From: Branchiostoma floridae
Taxonomy: Eukaryota; Chordata; Leptocardii; Amphioxiformes; Branchiostomatidae
Length of the DNA stretch: 64,000 nt
Direction of reading: 5' to 3'
Assembly (NCBI RefSeq): GCF_000003815.2
Contig: NC_049994.1
Location: forward strand, 13,377,039-13,441,038
The notes beneath the pieces are model-generated. The model saw only the letters and a list, made by a program, of their open reading frames with translations, had not been told where the DNA came from and did no database searches. The translations under genes and the position numbers were made by a program. Numbering within the stretch: the stretch's first letter is position 1; each line of letters starts with the position of its first letter. Positions 21,071-33,339 of this stretch are shown in pieces.

Positions 21071-22439
21071 GACCCCATAGCTACCTCGAAATAAAGCCTA
21101 CATGTTGTTGCAACCCTTGCCGTTATTAAATAACATTCTTAATGATCATAAAATATGTTTTTATAAAGCTAATTTCTTTCAATATTGTAGAAAACGTTGC
21201 TTTTTTTTGCAATATTATAAAAAAAGTGACATATTTGCTCAGACAACAGAATATATGGGCTTCATTGCTGTGTCATCAGGCAGATTTAAGGTTCAACCCA
21301 AATAGTTCATGTGGACGGATTTCCGACGGTCACGGACCAGAAAAATGTTACAATCTCTACCATATTCCGATGAAAATAATAGAGGTGAAAGGTGTTGAAA
21401 CGTGTTCATTTGTTTTGGAGTGGAGCTATGGTGAATGGCAAGCTGGAAAGATCTTAGATTCCAATGACCAGGACATTTCAAGGTGGCAGGTGCAGACTTT
21501 AATAGCGAAATCGGCAGAATGGGTGACAGATATGAGATCATATGACATTGACCGTAAAATGGAGGATAGCAAAGAACGAAAAATAGTACTTAATCATTTA
21601 AGTTCCTGACAATTTTTCCCCATCATTTTCCTGTTGATAAACGTCCAAGACAATAAGACATTGAACTTAATAACTACTCATTAACAAAACAATGCATTGC
21701 GTGTAGAAACATTTTGATCCTACAAGGTTCTGAACAAATTTTTTTTGAATTGGCAGCCGTAGCGTAAGGTGGTTATCTGTTGGCAAATGCTGCTTGCTAT
21801 TCAACCGTTAACGTTTAAGATACGGTATCACATGTTAATGTATATTTATCAACAGAGACTTAAGTCGTCAAGAACTGGAAACAGCGTTCATACGATGCAT
21901 GCGAAATGTTTTTTAATAGCACCTCACTCCCAGCAGGAGTATCGGAGCCGCAGAAGATCACAGAAGGGCCCAATGCCTACCTCGCTTGAAATAAATTTTG
22001 GCGGTATCACAGCGTCATCTATCAGAATGACTTAGAACTGCCACCTGCACGATAGTATCGTATGCTTACACTCGCAACAGGTTGTCGACCACACAAAATA
22101 AGTTTTAAATAAAGAGCTTAAGTCAAGAGTTACAGATCCGTTTATAAATCTGATAAGCATAGTACATGTAACAGAAAGTTACCATGGCAACAGATATACA
22201 TCTAATTTGCATCGTTTACGCATGAAAAATTTGAAATAGGATGATCGTAAATGACGATGTCGTGATCCTCGTCCCCATGCAGACCCATCATACTGGAAAT
22301 ATGGCCAATCAAAACTGTTACGACAAATCTCATCATCAAACATAGCCAATCGTGAAAAGTGCATTTTTCAGACCAATGACAAGTTAGCATTTTCTTCAGC
22401 AGGCTCCAATCACAGACCAGTTATCAGTCTTACATTTTC

Positions 22440-25290
22440 CGCACCTGTAGCAGACTAACTTTTATTGGAGTTGACGAGGCGAGCATTGTCAGTCGATTCA
22501 TCAGCCATCGAAGAACAGTGCTCGTCTCTTCTGTTGCAAATTTCGCCGTACATGCCAAAATGTTCGGACGCGGCGGCAATGGGCATGAGAAGGAGCTCGA
22601 GGTGCCAGGCGTCTCAGCGACGTCTTTGCGACAACATCAATCACAACGCCGGTTGTCTCTCGCCGAGGAGCCTTCAACAGAATCCCATGGCTCAACTACC
22701 TGGCGACCCTCGGCGTTTTGAAGCTTTGATTAAGGTGAGGAAGACAAAATGGAAGACATGTACAGCTAATTATAAGTCAAGAATACCTTTGGGCATACAA
22801 GAGTCTTGGGTGTATTTTACGTTCGTTTGACTCTTTTGGCTTCATTTAAAGTTTACGTTCTAGTTACGAACCACAAAAAATCCCTTAAGCCTGCCGACTT
22901 GAAGACCAGTGTATGAAACGTATATCCTATATTTGACTGTAAATTTTCAATTTCTAGTGATTTCACATGATAATCGAAGGTCCAATTTCTTCCCCATACA
23001 AGAGTCACTCCGATATGGGACAACCTCTCGACACCAACTTGTAGCCAGCGCTAGAAGATCCATCTTTGGCAAGACTGGAACAAGAAGAAACTTCCCGGCC
23101 TGTACAGCCATCTTCTGGAACCGAACTGTCTTCTCATCGCAACCGTGCCGGGCTTCTTTGGATTGGTACTCAATGAACCAGGTAGATACATTTGTACTGA
23201 ATTATATAAACTCTGAACTGATTATTTGATTCCCTTAGCTTGATTCTGCTTACCCTGGCTTTTTGTTATTCGAACGGCTTACATATTTGTCCTTTGCATG
23301 TCGGGAGAAAGTGAAAATTTGTCTTCTGAAGCCATTTCTCTATGAATAAGCTAATGCTAACACAAACTCAATTGCTTTTTGTCCCCAGGCAGTTGGTCAA
23401 ACCATTCGATGCCTTCACATCGAAGCTCTGCGTACGCCCTGACCGTGCCTTCCTCAGACGCGGCATGAAGATATCACAGGCATCAAAAAGACGAGACTGA
23501 AGACAGATTTAACAGTAAGAAGATCATATACAACTTGCTGAAACCTGATGTTCGAGTACGTTCAGTGTCACTAACTTCTATCAGTTTTAGGTCAGCCGTT
23601 TCACCAAATTTGACATTTTGGGCCACTCCATTCTGTGTTTTTCTTATTTCTTTCCTGCAAAATGTACACTACATTCTGCGAAATTTAGGTCATCCTTTTG
23701 CCTTTTGAATCTTCACAACAAAGCAAGGAGGTGCTATTAGTTCTTTTTCTCATTGCTTGTAATTTAACGTTTTTGTAGTTCCATGAAGTGGATCCAGAGA
23801 TGAACACCACCCATGTAGAGCCATCAAGCCAGATCTACCAACCACGCCGATGTTCCTGGTGGGAATGATCCAGATGAGGCGACCCAATGCAATGCCAAGT
23901 GCTCCGAACTCCATGCATATGGCCTTCAAGTTGTTCGTGCACGTGTCTACGCCCTGCCAAGGACCTGATTGACGTAAATTTCCGTCATTTTAAGTATTTT
24001 AACTGTCTAAATGGAATTGAAGCTGCGAAAACCATAATAAGGACCCCATAAATGTCTTGGTTTGTGGCAACATGCATTTAATCCATCGCGAGGAATGCTG
24101 TTGGTGGGAGGTTAGAAGATTTTTTGAGCAATGGCTCCTCTCGCACGCAGGGCTTCGGTCTGTTTCTGTGGTATGCAAGTTCGATGATTGGCTGATTCGG
24201 TTTCTGTGACTATGTTGATGGCCGGGATGGTGTTCAGAGTTACTGTGAAGTTGGTCCTTCTACCACCTGTCGTCCCTTCAGAAAACAGTGACTTTTCTGG
24301 TTTTGTTAGCTCTTGATTGCTCAGGTTCTTCTACCACCTGTCGTCCCTTCTGCCTTGTGTGACGGTCTACCGGGTCGGGAACCTAGACCATTACACAAGC
24401 TGCCCTGTATCGTCATCTTGGGTCCCGAACCAAGACGACGACGCGGGGACAGAATGGAAGACATGTGGATGAATGAGCCTGGGTCGTCATGATCTAACAG
24501 AACCAGGGGAGTCCCTGTTCTCTGAAGGGTCTAACTTTGCAGTAACTCAGAATACAATTCTAGTCATCAACCCATGGTCACAGAAACTTGGATCAGTCGT
24601 ACATCGTACATGTGTACCACGGAGACAGGCCAGAGTCTTGTGTGCGGAGGGCGTCACTCTTGAAGTTTCTAAACCATCAACCTGCGGCATTCCTCGTCAT
24701 GAAGAAATGCAGTCAAAACATATTAAAACCAACAAAGACATTATGGTATTCCCTGTCGACAATAGATGATAACCAGCTGTTAAACAAGTCGATAAAACAG
24801 TAGTCAGGCAACTGCAGGCCCACAATCTGTTGTACGAATATCAGTCTCCTGTCATTTGTCTAGTGTGTGCTGTTCTACTGTGAATTGTTTTCTTTATATA
24901 GGTGTGAATTTGATGGAAACACAATATGACAAGTTAATTGAGTGTGATGTTACGCATTGACATTGTCTGTAGATAGAGATCTTGCCAATTACCTTGACCA
25001 AATGCATGTACAATGCATGATTTATAGTACAACATGGTAACCTTTCCACTATTCATTGTTTCAATTGTTTTTGTTGGCAAAATGTTTCTGAAATTGTTTC
25101 TAACTGATTTATTTGCGTAGAAGCTCTGTTATACATGTTATAAAAAGGATAACTGTTTAGAAAGGTAACTCTACATTGAATGTTATATTGCCTTGACTTT
25201 ACATGACTTGTTTATATTCGGCAGCCTTTGTTCTAAATGTGTTATGCTTTTCCAGTTCGAGTCAGTGGGTGACAATAAATCGATTTGTCT
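22440..25290 (+). ncRNA. Candidate spliced noncoding transcript
   Basis: Exon-like blocks with good boundaries on the plus strand: to 22734 (donor GTGAGG), 22958-about 23180 (acceptor TTTCTAG, donor GTAGAT), about 23390-23512 (acceptor TTGTCCCCAG, donor GTAAGA), about 23780-23972 (acceptor TTTTTGTAG, donor GTAAAT), and a final block to a poly(A) signal AATAAA near 25,275. The first block is GC-rich. Across the first junction every frame is closed: one meets TGA at the first codon of exon 2, the other two stop inside exon 1. Hence long noncoding RNA or 5' UTR is more likely than a protein. An unrecognised 70-residue frame near 24,588-24,803 lies in the last block. No sequence family recognised. 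Confidence 0.35.
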
Positions 25291-26065
25291 TGTTGTGTGT
25301 GCAATTGAACAATGGTGACGAAAAGTCTTTTGTTCTCACTTAGCCCTAATATTTCATGTACTTCGTTTTTATTCTGGCACAAGAGTGGCCACCTTGTCCC
25401 AGAATGCGGAAGCAAAATACGTGAATATGGGCTTTGAGAGAAGCAATTTCTTCTGAAATAGGGCTCGTATATCTGAGGTCTTCACAAATGCCATATTTTC
25501 ATAATGCATGCAGAAATGACATTTTATGACACTGTTAGCTAGAAATGAGTCACTAGACTAAATGTTTCACCATCTGATAATTTACTTAAGATTTTTTTCT
25601 TGTGTAGAATGAGTAAAATGTATCATTTGGTGTAGTGAAAGCAAAAATGGGGCATTATTATTGACTGATCTTCTATCATTAAGTAATAATTTTACCGGGG
25701 ATCTGTTGTAAGCATTTATCATGTTAGTCCATATATACTAGTACTAGTATTCTTCTATTTCAACATGCCAAATGTATTTTTTTATTATCATTAGCATGAT
25801 ATTGCCTCTACAGTGATCTAGACAAATACTATAGCATTATGTTCTGGCAATATATGAATTTCTCTGTACGCAGAATCTTGTTTTGTTACGCTATTCTATT
25901 TCAGATCAATATCTGACAATAAATAGATTTGTTGTGTCCTTTGAATGAAGGTGATGAAGTGCTTTTGTTGTCACTTAGGCTTTTCATTTCGTGTACTTCG
26001 TTTTTATTCTGCGGCAAGAGTGGCCACATTGTCTCAGAATAGATGCAAAATGCATTAATTCATAA
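25255..26065. repeat. Tandem duplication of a 3'-end-like segment (about 645 bp apart)
   Basis: The segment TGACAATAAATCGATTTG ... TTCATGTACTTCGTTTTTAT ... GAGTGGCCACCTTGTC at about 25,270-25,410 recurs at about 25,915-26,030 with the same order (GACAATAAATAGATTTG, TCGTGTACTTCGTTTTTAT, GAGTGGCCACATTGTC). Both copies carry AATAAA and a GT-rich downstream stretch. Confidence 0.75.
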
Positions 26066-27272
26066 GCCTCAAGAGCAAAAGTGTTTTAATACAACTGTAG
26101 TATTTGCCAATTGTAATCTCCATAAGGAAAGTCTTTGTAAAATGAAGTTACGTGACATTTTAGGTAGTCATCATTGATTCTTATTAGTTTCTTTAAGGAA
26201 TTAATGGCTTTAGGTCTGTATATTCGTAACAATCTTCGTTAAATGAAAATAGTTTCTTAGAGTTGTAAGGTGTTTACGACATTGTAATAAATTTGTCCAC
26301 TCTTCCCTGTGTAGTGTTTGAAACACCTGTATAAAACTATTTCAAGTTAAGTGAAATGGTCATCTGTTTTGTGTTTTGTTTTATCAATAAGAATGCAGCT
26401 ACATACAAAGTGCTCCAATGTGGAGGAAAACAGTCGACACAGGTATCATATTGTTCATTCCAAAGAACTATACATGTAAACTTCGAATAAAGGTACCATA
26501 AACGATCGCGTAACATTGATTGTAGATATTAGTAGCGTCTCTCTTCTTGCGCTTCCCGAACTGATGCCGGACTAGGGTCCCTTTTCCGGCCATCGGGTTT
26601 CCACCACCGTCTGATGTGCTTTCCTTCGAGTTCGTGATCAATTCAACAACACTGATTAGTCCTTCTGATTAAGCGTCTTTTAGCGGTTTCTTTTTTAACT
26701 GCACTGAGTAACGTTAACGTTGTTGATGATCCTGATTAAGGCTGAGCTGGATTTCACCAACGGCCTCGTATGAAAGCAAATGCTTTAAGCGGCAAAGCTG
26801 ATTCCCTGGTATGAACTGGGTACATTCTCTGTTGTAGCTACATCTACAATCCTTTACACTCAGTCATCATGTGTGTTTTCCGGCTCAGAGCTTGAAGCAC
26901 GTGAAAACTGTAGGAAAGAACAGCTAAGTATCAAACAACAGAAGTGGAATATTACATGTGACACAATATATGTCAATACCAAGGAAAACTAAAACAACGA
27001 GCAAACTGAGAAGGCTCTAGTATCATTGTACGCTACTAGCGCTAATTTGTATACCTTGAGATAATGTTTCTGCACAATAATTATATAAGATAGGTAACGT
27101 TCTGACAACTTGTACTACTTGCACGTAACGAGTCTTGAAACATTCATGTTTATATATTCACATTCATATACATGCATATATATTGTTTCCTGTATGTTAA
27201 GAGTTCTATTCCAATTGGTAGGTCATGACTTGCTCATACTATATAGCACATCAATGACACAAAAGAGGGTTT
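26066..27272. other. Gene-free stretch
   Basis: No supported gene. A minus-strand open stretch at about 26,467-26,651 contains a basic cluster (GKRKKR) but has no ATG and no convincing acceptor. Nothing else stands out. Confidence 0.4.
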
Positions 27273-27433
27273 TTAAGCAGTCAAAACATAATCACAAACC
27301 GGGTTTCTCCTTTTCGTCTTTTTCCTGAACTCCTTTTTGTGGTCTTTCTTCATGAAGCTATGACACCGCCCGCCGATGGTCTCACAGAACGCGTTGGTTT
27401 GTTCCGGATAGAACACTAGGCCGGACAGGTAGG
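27273..27433 (-). CDS. Candidate small secreted cysteine-containing peptide, exon 2
   Basis: Acceptor CCCTTTGTTCCAG, then the exon starts at 27433 with phase 1, exactly matching the upstream signal-peptide exon. It encodes AYLSGLVFYPEQTNAFCETI, then GGRCHSF, then a strongly basic stretch (MKKDHKKEFRKKTKRR) and NPVCDYVLTA, then TGA. Three cysteines; the first two are spaced C-x6-C with Gly-Gly at positions 4-5, which is the opening motif of beta-defensin-like folds, but the remaining defensin cysteines are absent. Several dibasic sites could be processed. I do not recognise a family; antimicrobial peptide or peptide hormone are both guesses. Confidence 0.4.
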
Positions 27434-28100
27434 CTGGAACAAAGGGAGGTGGTAGCAATGACACGGTGACCTTGTGGTTATTTGTTTATTGAACTTTCCA
27501 TATCAAATGGAGGGCGAGACAAAACAGGTGGCAGGTCACCTCTACAAGTTGTCTCCCCGAAACAAATAAGATACACACATTCAAGCAAATAATAAGATAC
27601 AAAAATGATATACAATGTACAGTGTATACAGTAATAATCGGAAACAAAATATAACTTACTTCTAGTATACAAAATGCACAATGAATAAGACTTGTACAAA
27701 AGGAAATTGGGGATCGATTAACGTGTCCTTGTGGCGAAACATGTAGAACAGGAGCAAAACGAAGTCCAGTTGCACAGAGCTGTGTGAATCGGTTGTGTAG
27801 GTGTTTTAACAATTGTCGTTTGAAGGTAGATATGTGTTAAGGCCACACTGACTTTATGGATGACGTCCTCTTGAGATCCCAAAACTAATGCGCGATTCGA
27901 AAAAAAGGCAAATCCAGCAAAAAAATGATGCTAGATAAACCACAGGACTAAACATTCATTCCATTCTTTCCCGTTCGTGTCTTATATTTTCTTCACCTCC
28001 AGTAAGACTGTAACTTAAATAGACAGTCATCGTCATTTTAGTTTAGAGATTCTACGTCTGAATACATAGCAGGCCCAATGTTATTCATTGCAATTTCTCA

Positions 28101-28230
28101 CTCGACGCAGGTGAAACTTGCCTGGGTACTCATCTCCGTAGTATCCGCTGGCACAATATTTTCGCTTGAGCGCTTAGCTAGGAAGTTGCTATGGAGGATG
28201 GTACCCAGGCTAGGCTGAAACTGAGTCGAG
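28101..28230. mobile_element. Foldback element (130 bp)
   Basis: Imperfect inverted repeat: CTCGACGCAGGTGAAACTTG and CCTGGGTACTCATCTCC at the left pair with GGAGGATGGTACCCAGGC and CTGAAACTGAGTCGAG at the right. About 40-50 bp arms around a short loop. Lies in the intron between the two candidate peptide exons. Confidence 0.65.
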
Positions 28231-28611
28231 CATCTGTTATGGAATTTTTAGTGCAAGAGACGTAAAGTTACAGACGGAGGCTGACCATGTGTTAGGGAAG
28301 AGACGCACCAGTCTGGGCACGTTTAAGAATTCGAATCCACTACACAAACAAACACTTGCAGTCGTCCCTCTGGTGTTGTATATGAGAAATATATATGGCC
28401 TATAAGAAATTCAAAATCAAGAAGTGAGGAGTAGACTTTAAAAACAATGTAAGACAGAGAGATATCATTAAGTCAGATTGTATTTTAGAATACAATAAGA
28501 AGCAAATTGCACCATGCAAGATGAGAAATACAAAATCAGGAAGAAAGTTAATGTCACAAAAAGCAAGGCACTTACTAACGTTAATTCTAAGACAATGAAA
28601 CAACAACTTAC

Positions 28612-28651
28612 CAGAAGAAGCAAGTACCATGATTGTTATAGCCAACCACAT
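28612..28651 (-). CDS. Candidate small secreted peptide, exon 1 (signal peptide)
   Basis: ATG at 28651, MWLAITIMVLASS, then a GTAAGT donor after one nucleotide (phase 1). Joined to 27433-27273 it gives a 66-residue frame with a hydrophobic N-terminus reaching into exon 2, consistent with a secreted precursor. A pyrimidine tract with TACAG near 28,722-28,735 may be the acceptor of this exon, leaving room for a further 5' exon. A signal peptide on its own exon with a phase-1 junction is common in small secreted peptide genes. Confidence 0.4.
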
Positions 28652-28739
28652 CCTCTACCCTCCGTGGTAGGATCCGCACCCAAGGTGTGGGCATGAGTTT
28701 TACAATCCTCCTACCATCTCATCACCTGTAGAAAACTGA

Positions 28740-30540
28740 AGATTATAATGGCACGCGAATGTTTATTATCTTTCTGTGACGGTACCGTTTGTCATCTTTT
28801 CGTTTTAGATAGACGATGGAATATCCTAGCTCACTGATATCATCATTTATTCACGATGACGATTAGAGTCATATCTATTGATGAATCATTTAGATTACAC
28901 GATTTGCATAAATGTATTCGTTGTGCTTGAAGCCCGCAAAGTATTACCGTAATGTATTCTCTTTCCACTAGACGGCGATCACGGGGCGACCGTACAACGA
29001 CCAAAATTGAATTTGCAAATGTGTGACCCTTGTTTCCTTAGTAATTGGAATATCAAGCATGATGACATAGTGTAAGTATGATTTAAAAGGCAAAGAAACA
29101 CACAGAATGTAAACAGAAATTCTTGCAATGAAATTCGTCAAGTTATCTGTAAAATGTTTGGTAGTATTTTGCGGTCCCAGCAAACAGCAGGGGTGTAATC
29201 ATGATGAAGTTGACAAATTGTTTGAACCCTTAATGAATCAAACTATCCCCATAGACAAGGGAATCTGTCGCAATAGATATTATCAAATGTTCAACAGGTG
29301 TAGTTTTGAATACTAAACACAATCACGATCGGATGCACGTGCAGTTTCAATGCTATAATCTACGTGAATAACCAAAAAAACATCAATAGAATTCTTCAGA
29401 TCACATGACCATGACAGATAACAACACTAAGAATTTACGACCACATCAACAGCGTAGATGTGGTCATAAATTCTTGTGAGACTTAAATTCTTTTTTTGTG
29501 CGTCTTATATAGCTATATTTTCTCCAGGGGTAAAAGATGGCTCCATCGCAAAAGAAAATGACTTCTCCTTTGAATGGTGAAAATCAAAAAAAAATGGAGG
29601 GGGAGGGGGCGCGTGTTACATAGAAATTACATGGCTGTCTCACGATTTTACAAGCGAAGACAGGAAACATGTACATCGACTTATTGTTGCCATCCGTCTT
29701 CCACAACTGTCTACAATCGGTGGCGACTTATTTCTAACAATTCCACAAATTGTGGATGATGTGGAAACGCAACTTTTAAAGTCTTGGTCTGAAGATGTCA
29801 AATTCGATGTCTAACAAGATATCAAGAGTGTATACATCGTGAAAAATAACTTACATGTTTCCTTAGGTACATCTGGCAAGTTGAAAACATTCGAGGATCC
29901 GACTCAACATTTGATAAACTAGTAGGCTTCTTCAATCCAGCAAAATTCGTTATTAACACCCTAGGAAAGTCACTGTGTCTGGCCGTGGTAATGGTAGATA
30001 TACAGCACAGAGAGATACCAAAGCAATTAAGCATGAGAATGACGTTTGGACTTCTCCAAGGAAAGGTATTGCGTACACAGTATGTGGCACAACCTGGGGT
30101 CTAATTATGATATGAATAATAGATCAGAAAAATACGGTTAACGTGGTGACAAACAATGAACGTCCTTCAGCAGAACACCGCTACGTGTACCTGGGCCGGG
30201 TAATTCCATGTGAACAATAGAGTATCACACCGAGACGAGATCAACGTGTGACAATTACTTGCAAAAAGATACTGGGAATTTAATAGTACTATTATCAATA
30301 TTACAATAAGTGTGGTGGGTTCTTTAACGTGATGGAGGTGAAGCTGTCCTCAAACACGGGATCCCGGTTTTACGACCCATCCAAAAGGACGTCGCGAAAC
30401 GGAAGCCTGTCAGTACCAAGGCTAGGGGCAATTTGGATTACTTGTATAGATTAGATCTGTATACACTCTTGAGACCAGAAGTGAAACAGTATCTTGTTTC
30501 ATCAACGCATTTGGTACTACAAATGTACTACTAGCATGAG
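28740..30540. other. Gene-free stretch with one strong hairpin
   Basis: AT-rich, no supported gene. Apart from the hairpin at 29,430-29,474 nothing could be assigned. Confidence 0.4.
29430..29474. repeat. 45-bp hairpin
   Basis: AGAATTTACGACCACATC and GATGTGGTCATAAATTCT form an 18-bp stem with a single mismatch and a 9-nt loop; pairing resumes outside with a one-base bulge. Too short for a typical pre-miRNA; probably a small foldback insertion. Confidence 0.7.
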
Positions 30541-30544
30541 TGAC

Positions 30545-30655
30545 TGTGTCTGTCTGTCTGTTTGTCTCTGTGTGTGTGTGTGTCTCTCTCTTTGTGTGTG
30601 TGTGTGTGTGTCTGTGTGTGTGTATGTGTGCGTGTGTGTCTGTCTGTGTGTGTGC
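30545..30655. repeat. TG / TCTG microsatellite
   Basis: TCTG units (30,547-30,570) passing into GT-rich dinucleotide runs interrupted by TCTC, TAT and CGT up to about 30,652. Confidence 0.9.
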
Positions 30656-31465
30656 AAACGATATAACACAAATTTGGCCATGCCATTAGGTATAGGGTTA
30701 TCGTTACGTCATTGCTATGAGATGGTTAGATTTCCAGTTCGTTTTTATTGCACAGCAGTGGAACGTTTGGTTCTTGTATGTTTATTTTGGATATTGTAGA
30801 TTCTACATCAGGTATCGTTAGATATGATATATTAACTAGTACCCTTTTGTGACGGGTACAAGGTGATTTTCATTACCAATGGATTACTTTGTCTTTGATG
30901 TCGCCGACGCTTTGTGTCCTTATAATACCACCTGCACGTCTGCATAGTGAACATAAGACACGTACTATCCGACAGCAGTATGTCACTATAACATGTGTAC
31001 AGATACCCCTGATCATGTTCTGGAAAAAAACACCTGTTAGAAAATTTAGGGCATGTGTCCTGATGAGGTCGTTGTGATCTAGATCGTTCTGTGACTGCTC
31101 GACTTCTCTGGCAGTCATTAGACGTAATATGATCTCCTAAGCCAACAGCTACATTGATATTAAGGATGTTGGTATTACAATATCTCTGACCGATTTCCTA
31201 CCCAAAACCTAAAACATCGTGCAAAGTCCACACCACAATCATGCCCCTGCCACCAGCGTATTTTATTGTTGTTTTCTTTCACTGTGGTCGCAACGTTCAA
31301 CAACGCTGAGAGAGGGATAAGTTATAAGTTACCTGCTATGTTTGAAATAGAGTGGCAGTGCATGAACCATCAATGTTAGATTGTGTGGATGCTACAGTGG
31401 TTCGGGTGGCAGGGGAGGAGCGACACCCGACATAAGTCAAGTCAAGTGGCACACAAAATACTGTA

Positions 31466-32509
31466 AGCCCCGGTCACAAAGCGCGTACGACAGTTCCTTG
31501 CGATTCCTTCCGATGCGCGGTATGAGCGCAGTGCGTCGTAAGTCGGGGGAGAATCGGAAGCAATGGTTTAAATATATAAAGCCGTGGTCACAAAGCGCGT
31601 AGTGCATCGTACGATGAGGTCATAAGAGCGTACCTGCGTCAATCGCAGTAAATCGGAGAGCGTCCTATGACGAAAAATAGAGCTGAAATGGATTTTGAAC
31701 ATGTTCAAAATTTCGCTATCGTCGTAAGATTTTATTTGCCCCCATAGCAGAATTCATTACGGCAATTTTTGTCTACTGATGAGGTTATAGATTTATGAAT
31801 TTTTGGCATGTTGTGATGGTTTCAGTTTTCCCTGATATTGTCGATATTGACGAAAAGGGGAAATATATCCGTCGCAACTGCCACAGTCGCAACCAGAGAA
31901 CAGCGCGTCCCGCACAGGTGATGCAGACAATTGTTTGATCGCTTCATGCACGTGAGTTTATACTTAGATCAAATCTCAGCTCTCGTCGGTCTTGGGTCAG
32001 TTTACCATAATCGTAATAACCATGGAGACAACTCGAACATAAACGAAGGCCCTATGAGTCGGAAATATATATGATATAATGATTTTTGTATGATGGCATC
32101 TTTTTGTTGATAGCATATCATGATACGATCTTCGAAAGAGCCTGACACGTAGAGCCGACAAGCAGGCCGAGATAACCATACCAGTACTCACGCTTGATTT
32201 GAACTTTTGCTTGTAATACTCTTGTTGTCATGGTCTTTTTAAATTTATTTTTACAGTTAAAGATATCATAGGAAGGTATTCAACAGCTATGTCCACATTT
32301 TGTTGGTTAAAGAAGCACAAAAGCTGTCAGACGGCTATACAGAAGAGACGCAAGTGAAAAATCGTGCGACGCTGGAAAATTTTGAACATCATCCGATGCG
32401 TTGCGATGGCTGATTTTGCTTACGATTTTGCTGCGATTCACTGCGCTCATCGTACGATATGCGGAATATGCCATCGCAAGAAATCGTACGCGCTTTGTGA
32501 CCGGGGCTG
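31466..32509. mobile_element. TIR DNA transposon remnant (about 1.04 kb), nested
   Basis: A 24-bp perfect terminal inverted repeat (31,467-31,490, GCCCCGGTCACAAAGCG..., and 32,484-32,507), continuing as about 80 bp of diverged inverted similarity (GAGCGCAGTG and TTGCGAT blocks in both arms). Possible TA duplication outside. A second left-end copy, GCCGTGGTCACAAAGCGCGT, begins at 31,581, so one related element is nested in another or the end is duplicated. No transposase frame; non-autonomous. Confidence 0.8.
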
Positions 32510-32939
32510 TAGTAACTGTCTTTTGATATCCACCTGCAGTTTTGTCAGTGGCTGATAGGCGTCGTTCTTGGGGTAGTAAAATATGGAAGATTGGAGATAC
32601 TGTACTCCAATCAAGCGATATTGTCAACATTCGAAGAATCGATGAGACGATTTTTATGTTTCCTAACTTTCTTTGGCTGGCAATATGGTTTGGCGGCACT
32701 TTAAACCCACTGCACTGTTTAATACGTTGTGGCAAGAACTCCCTGTTCCAGATTAGAGGTTGCCAAATAATTGCCAAATCGAACATTTCATACCTTGATA
32801 ACACTGAGTCATCTTAAATTGGATACAGCTAATACCAATCCACTTTTTCCAAATTGAACACACATCACACGCATCAGAAATACCACCACACAAGTTCTGA
32901 TAACCAAAATATTTTGCAATGTGCCGCCCAGCGGGACGC

Positions 32940-33330
32940 CCTCGTATCGACCAATCAGGGAGTAGATTAGATAAAAAAATGTTACACGGACCAATCAAAG
33001 GCCGGTTCTCTCGTCCCACGGGTGATAAGGGGGTTACAACGCGGTGTTGGGTCTTGGAGAGAGAACTGGGGAAAGTCGGCCGCGTTTAGGGTGAGTTTTT
33101 AACGATTTTGCTTTACTTTTTGACGATATGATGGTGTTTCTAACTGTATAAGGTGTTGTACAGTATTCTGTGTCGTTGTTTGTCGAATTTCCTGAAAGAA
33201 ACCGTGAGAAAACGGGAGTGTAGTAGGGGGTGTCGCGTGTGTGTTGCTCGCGAGTCGGCTTCCCGTCGCGTCGGCTCGCCGCCCCGTCGCTGGATCATGT
33301 AACGTTGTTATGACACGCGGATGCCTTCTC
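32940..33330 (+). promoter_or_regulatory. CpG-rich promoter with two CCAAT boxes
   Basis: CCAATCA at 32,951 and 32,991, then a GC/CpG-rich stretch to about 33,310 (for example CGTCGCGTCGGCTCGCCGCC). No TATA. Followed at once by a likely first-exon donor. The plus-strand orientation follows from that donor. Confidence 0.5.
33010..33090 (+). other. Probable noncoding first exon of the plus-strand gene
   Basis: GC-rich sequence ending GCGTTTAGG at 33,090 before a strong GTGAGT donor. No ATG-led frame of note; the start of transcription is not defined. If it splices to the acceptor at 60,435 the first intron is about 27.3 kb. I found no intervening exon I would trust, so the link is inference. 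Confidence 0.35.
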
Positions 33331-33339
33331 CGGACGGTT

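Noticed and set aside
21142-21609. 155-codon plus-strand frame
   Set aside because: AT-rich composition typical of a chance frame; no domain recognised.
26467-26651. Minus-strand open stretch with GKRKKR, like an amidation/processing site of a neuropeptide
   Set aside because: No ATG, no good acceptor, and two frames are partly open; I could not link it to the peptide exons at 27,273-28,651.
32307-32804. 165-codon minus-strand frame
   Set aside because: Overlaps the terminal inverted repeat of a transposon and has no recognisable domain.
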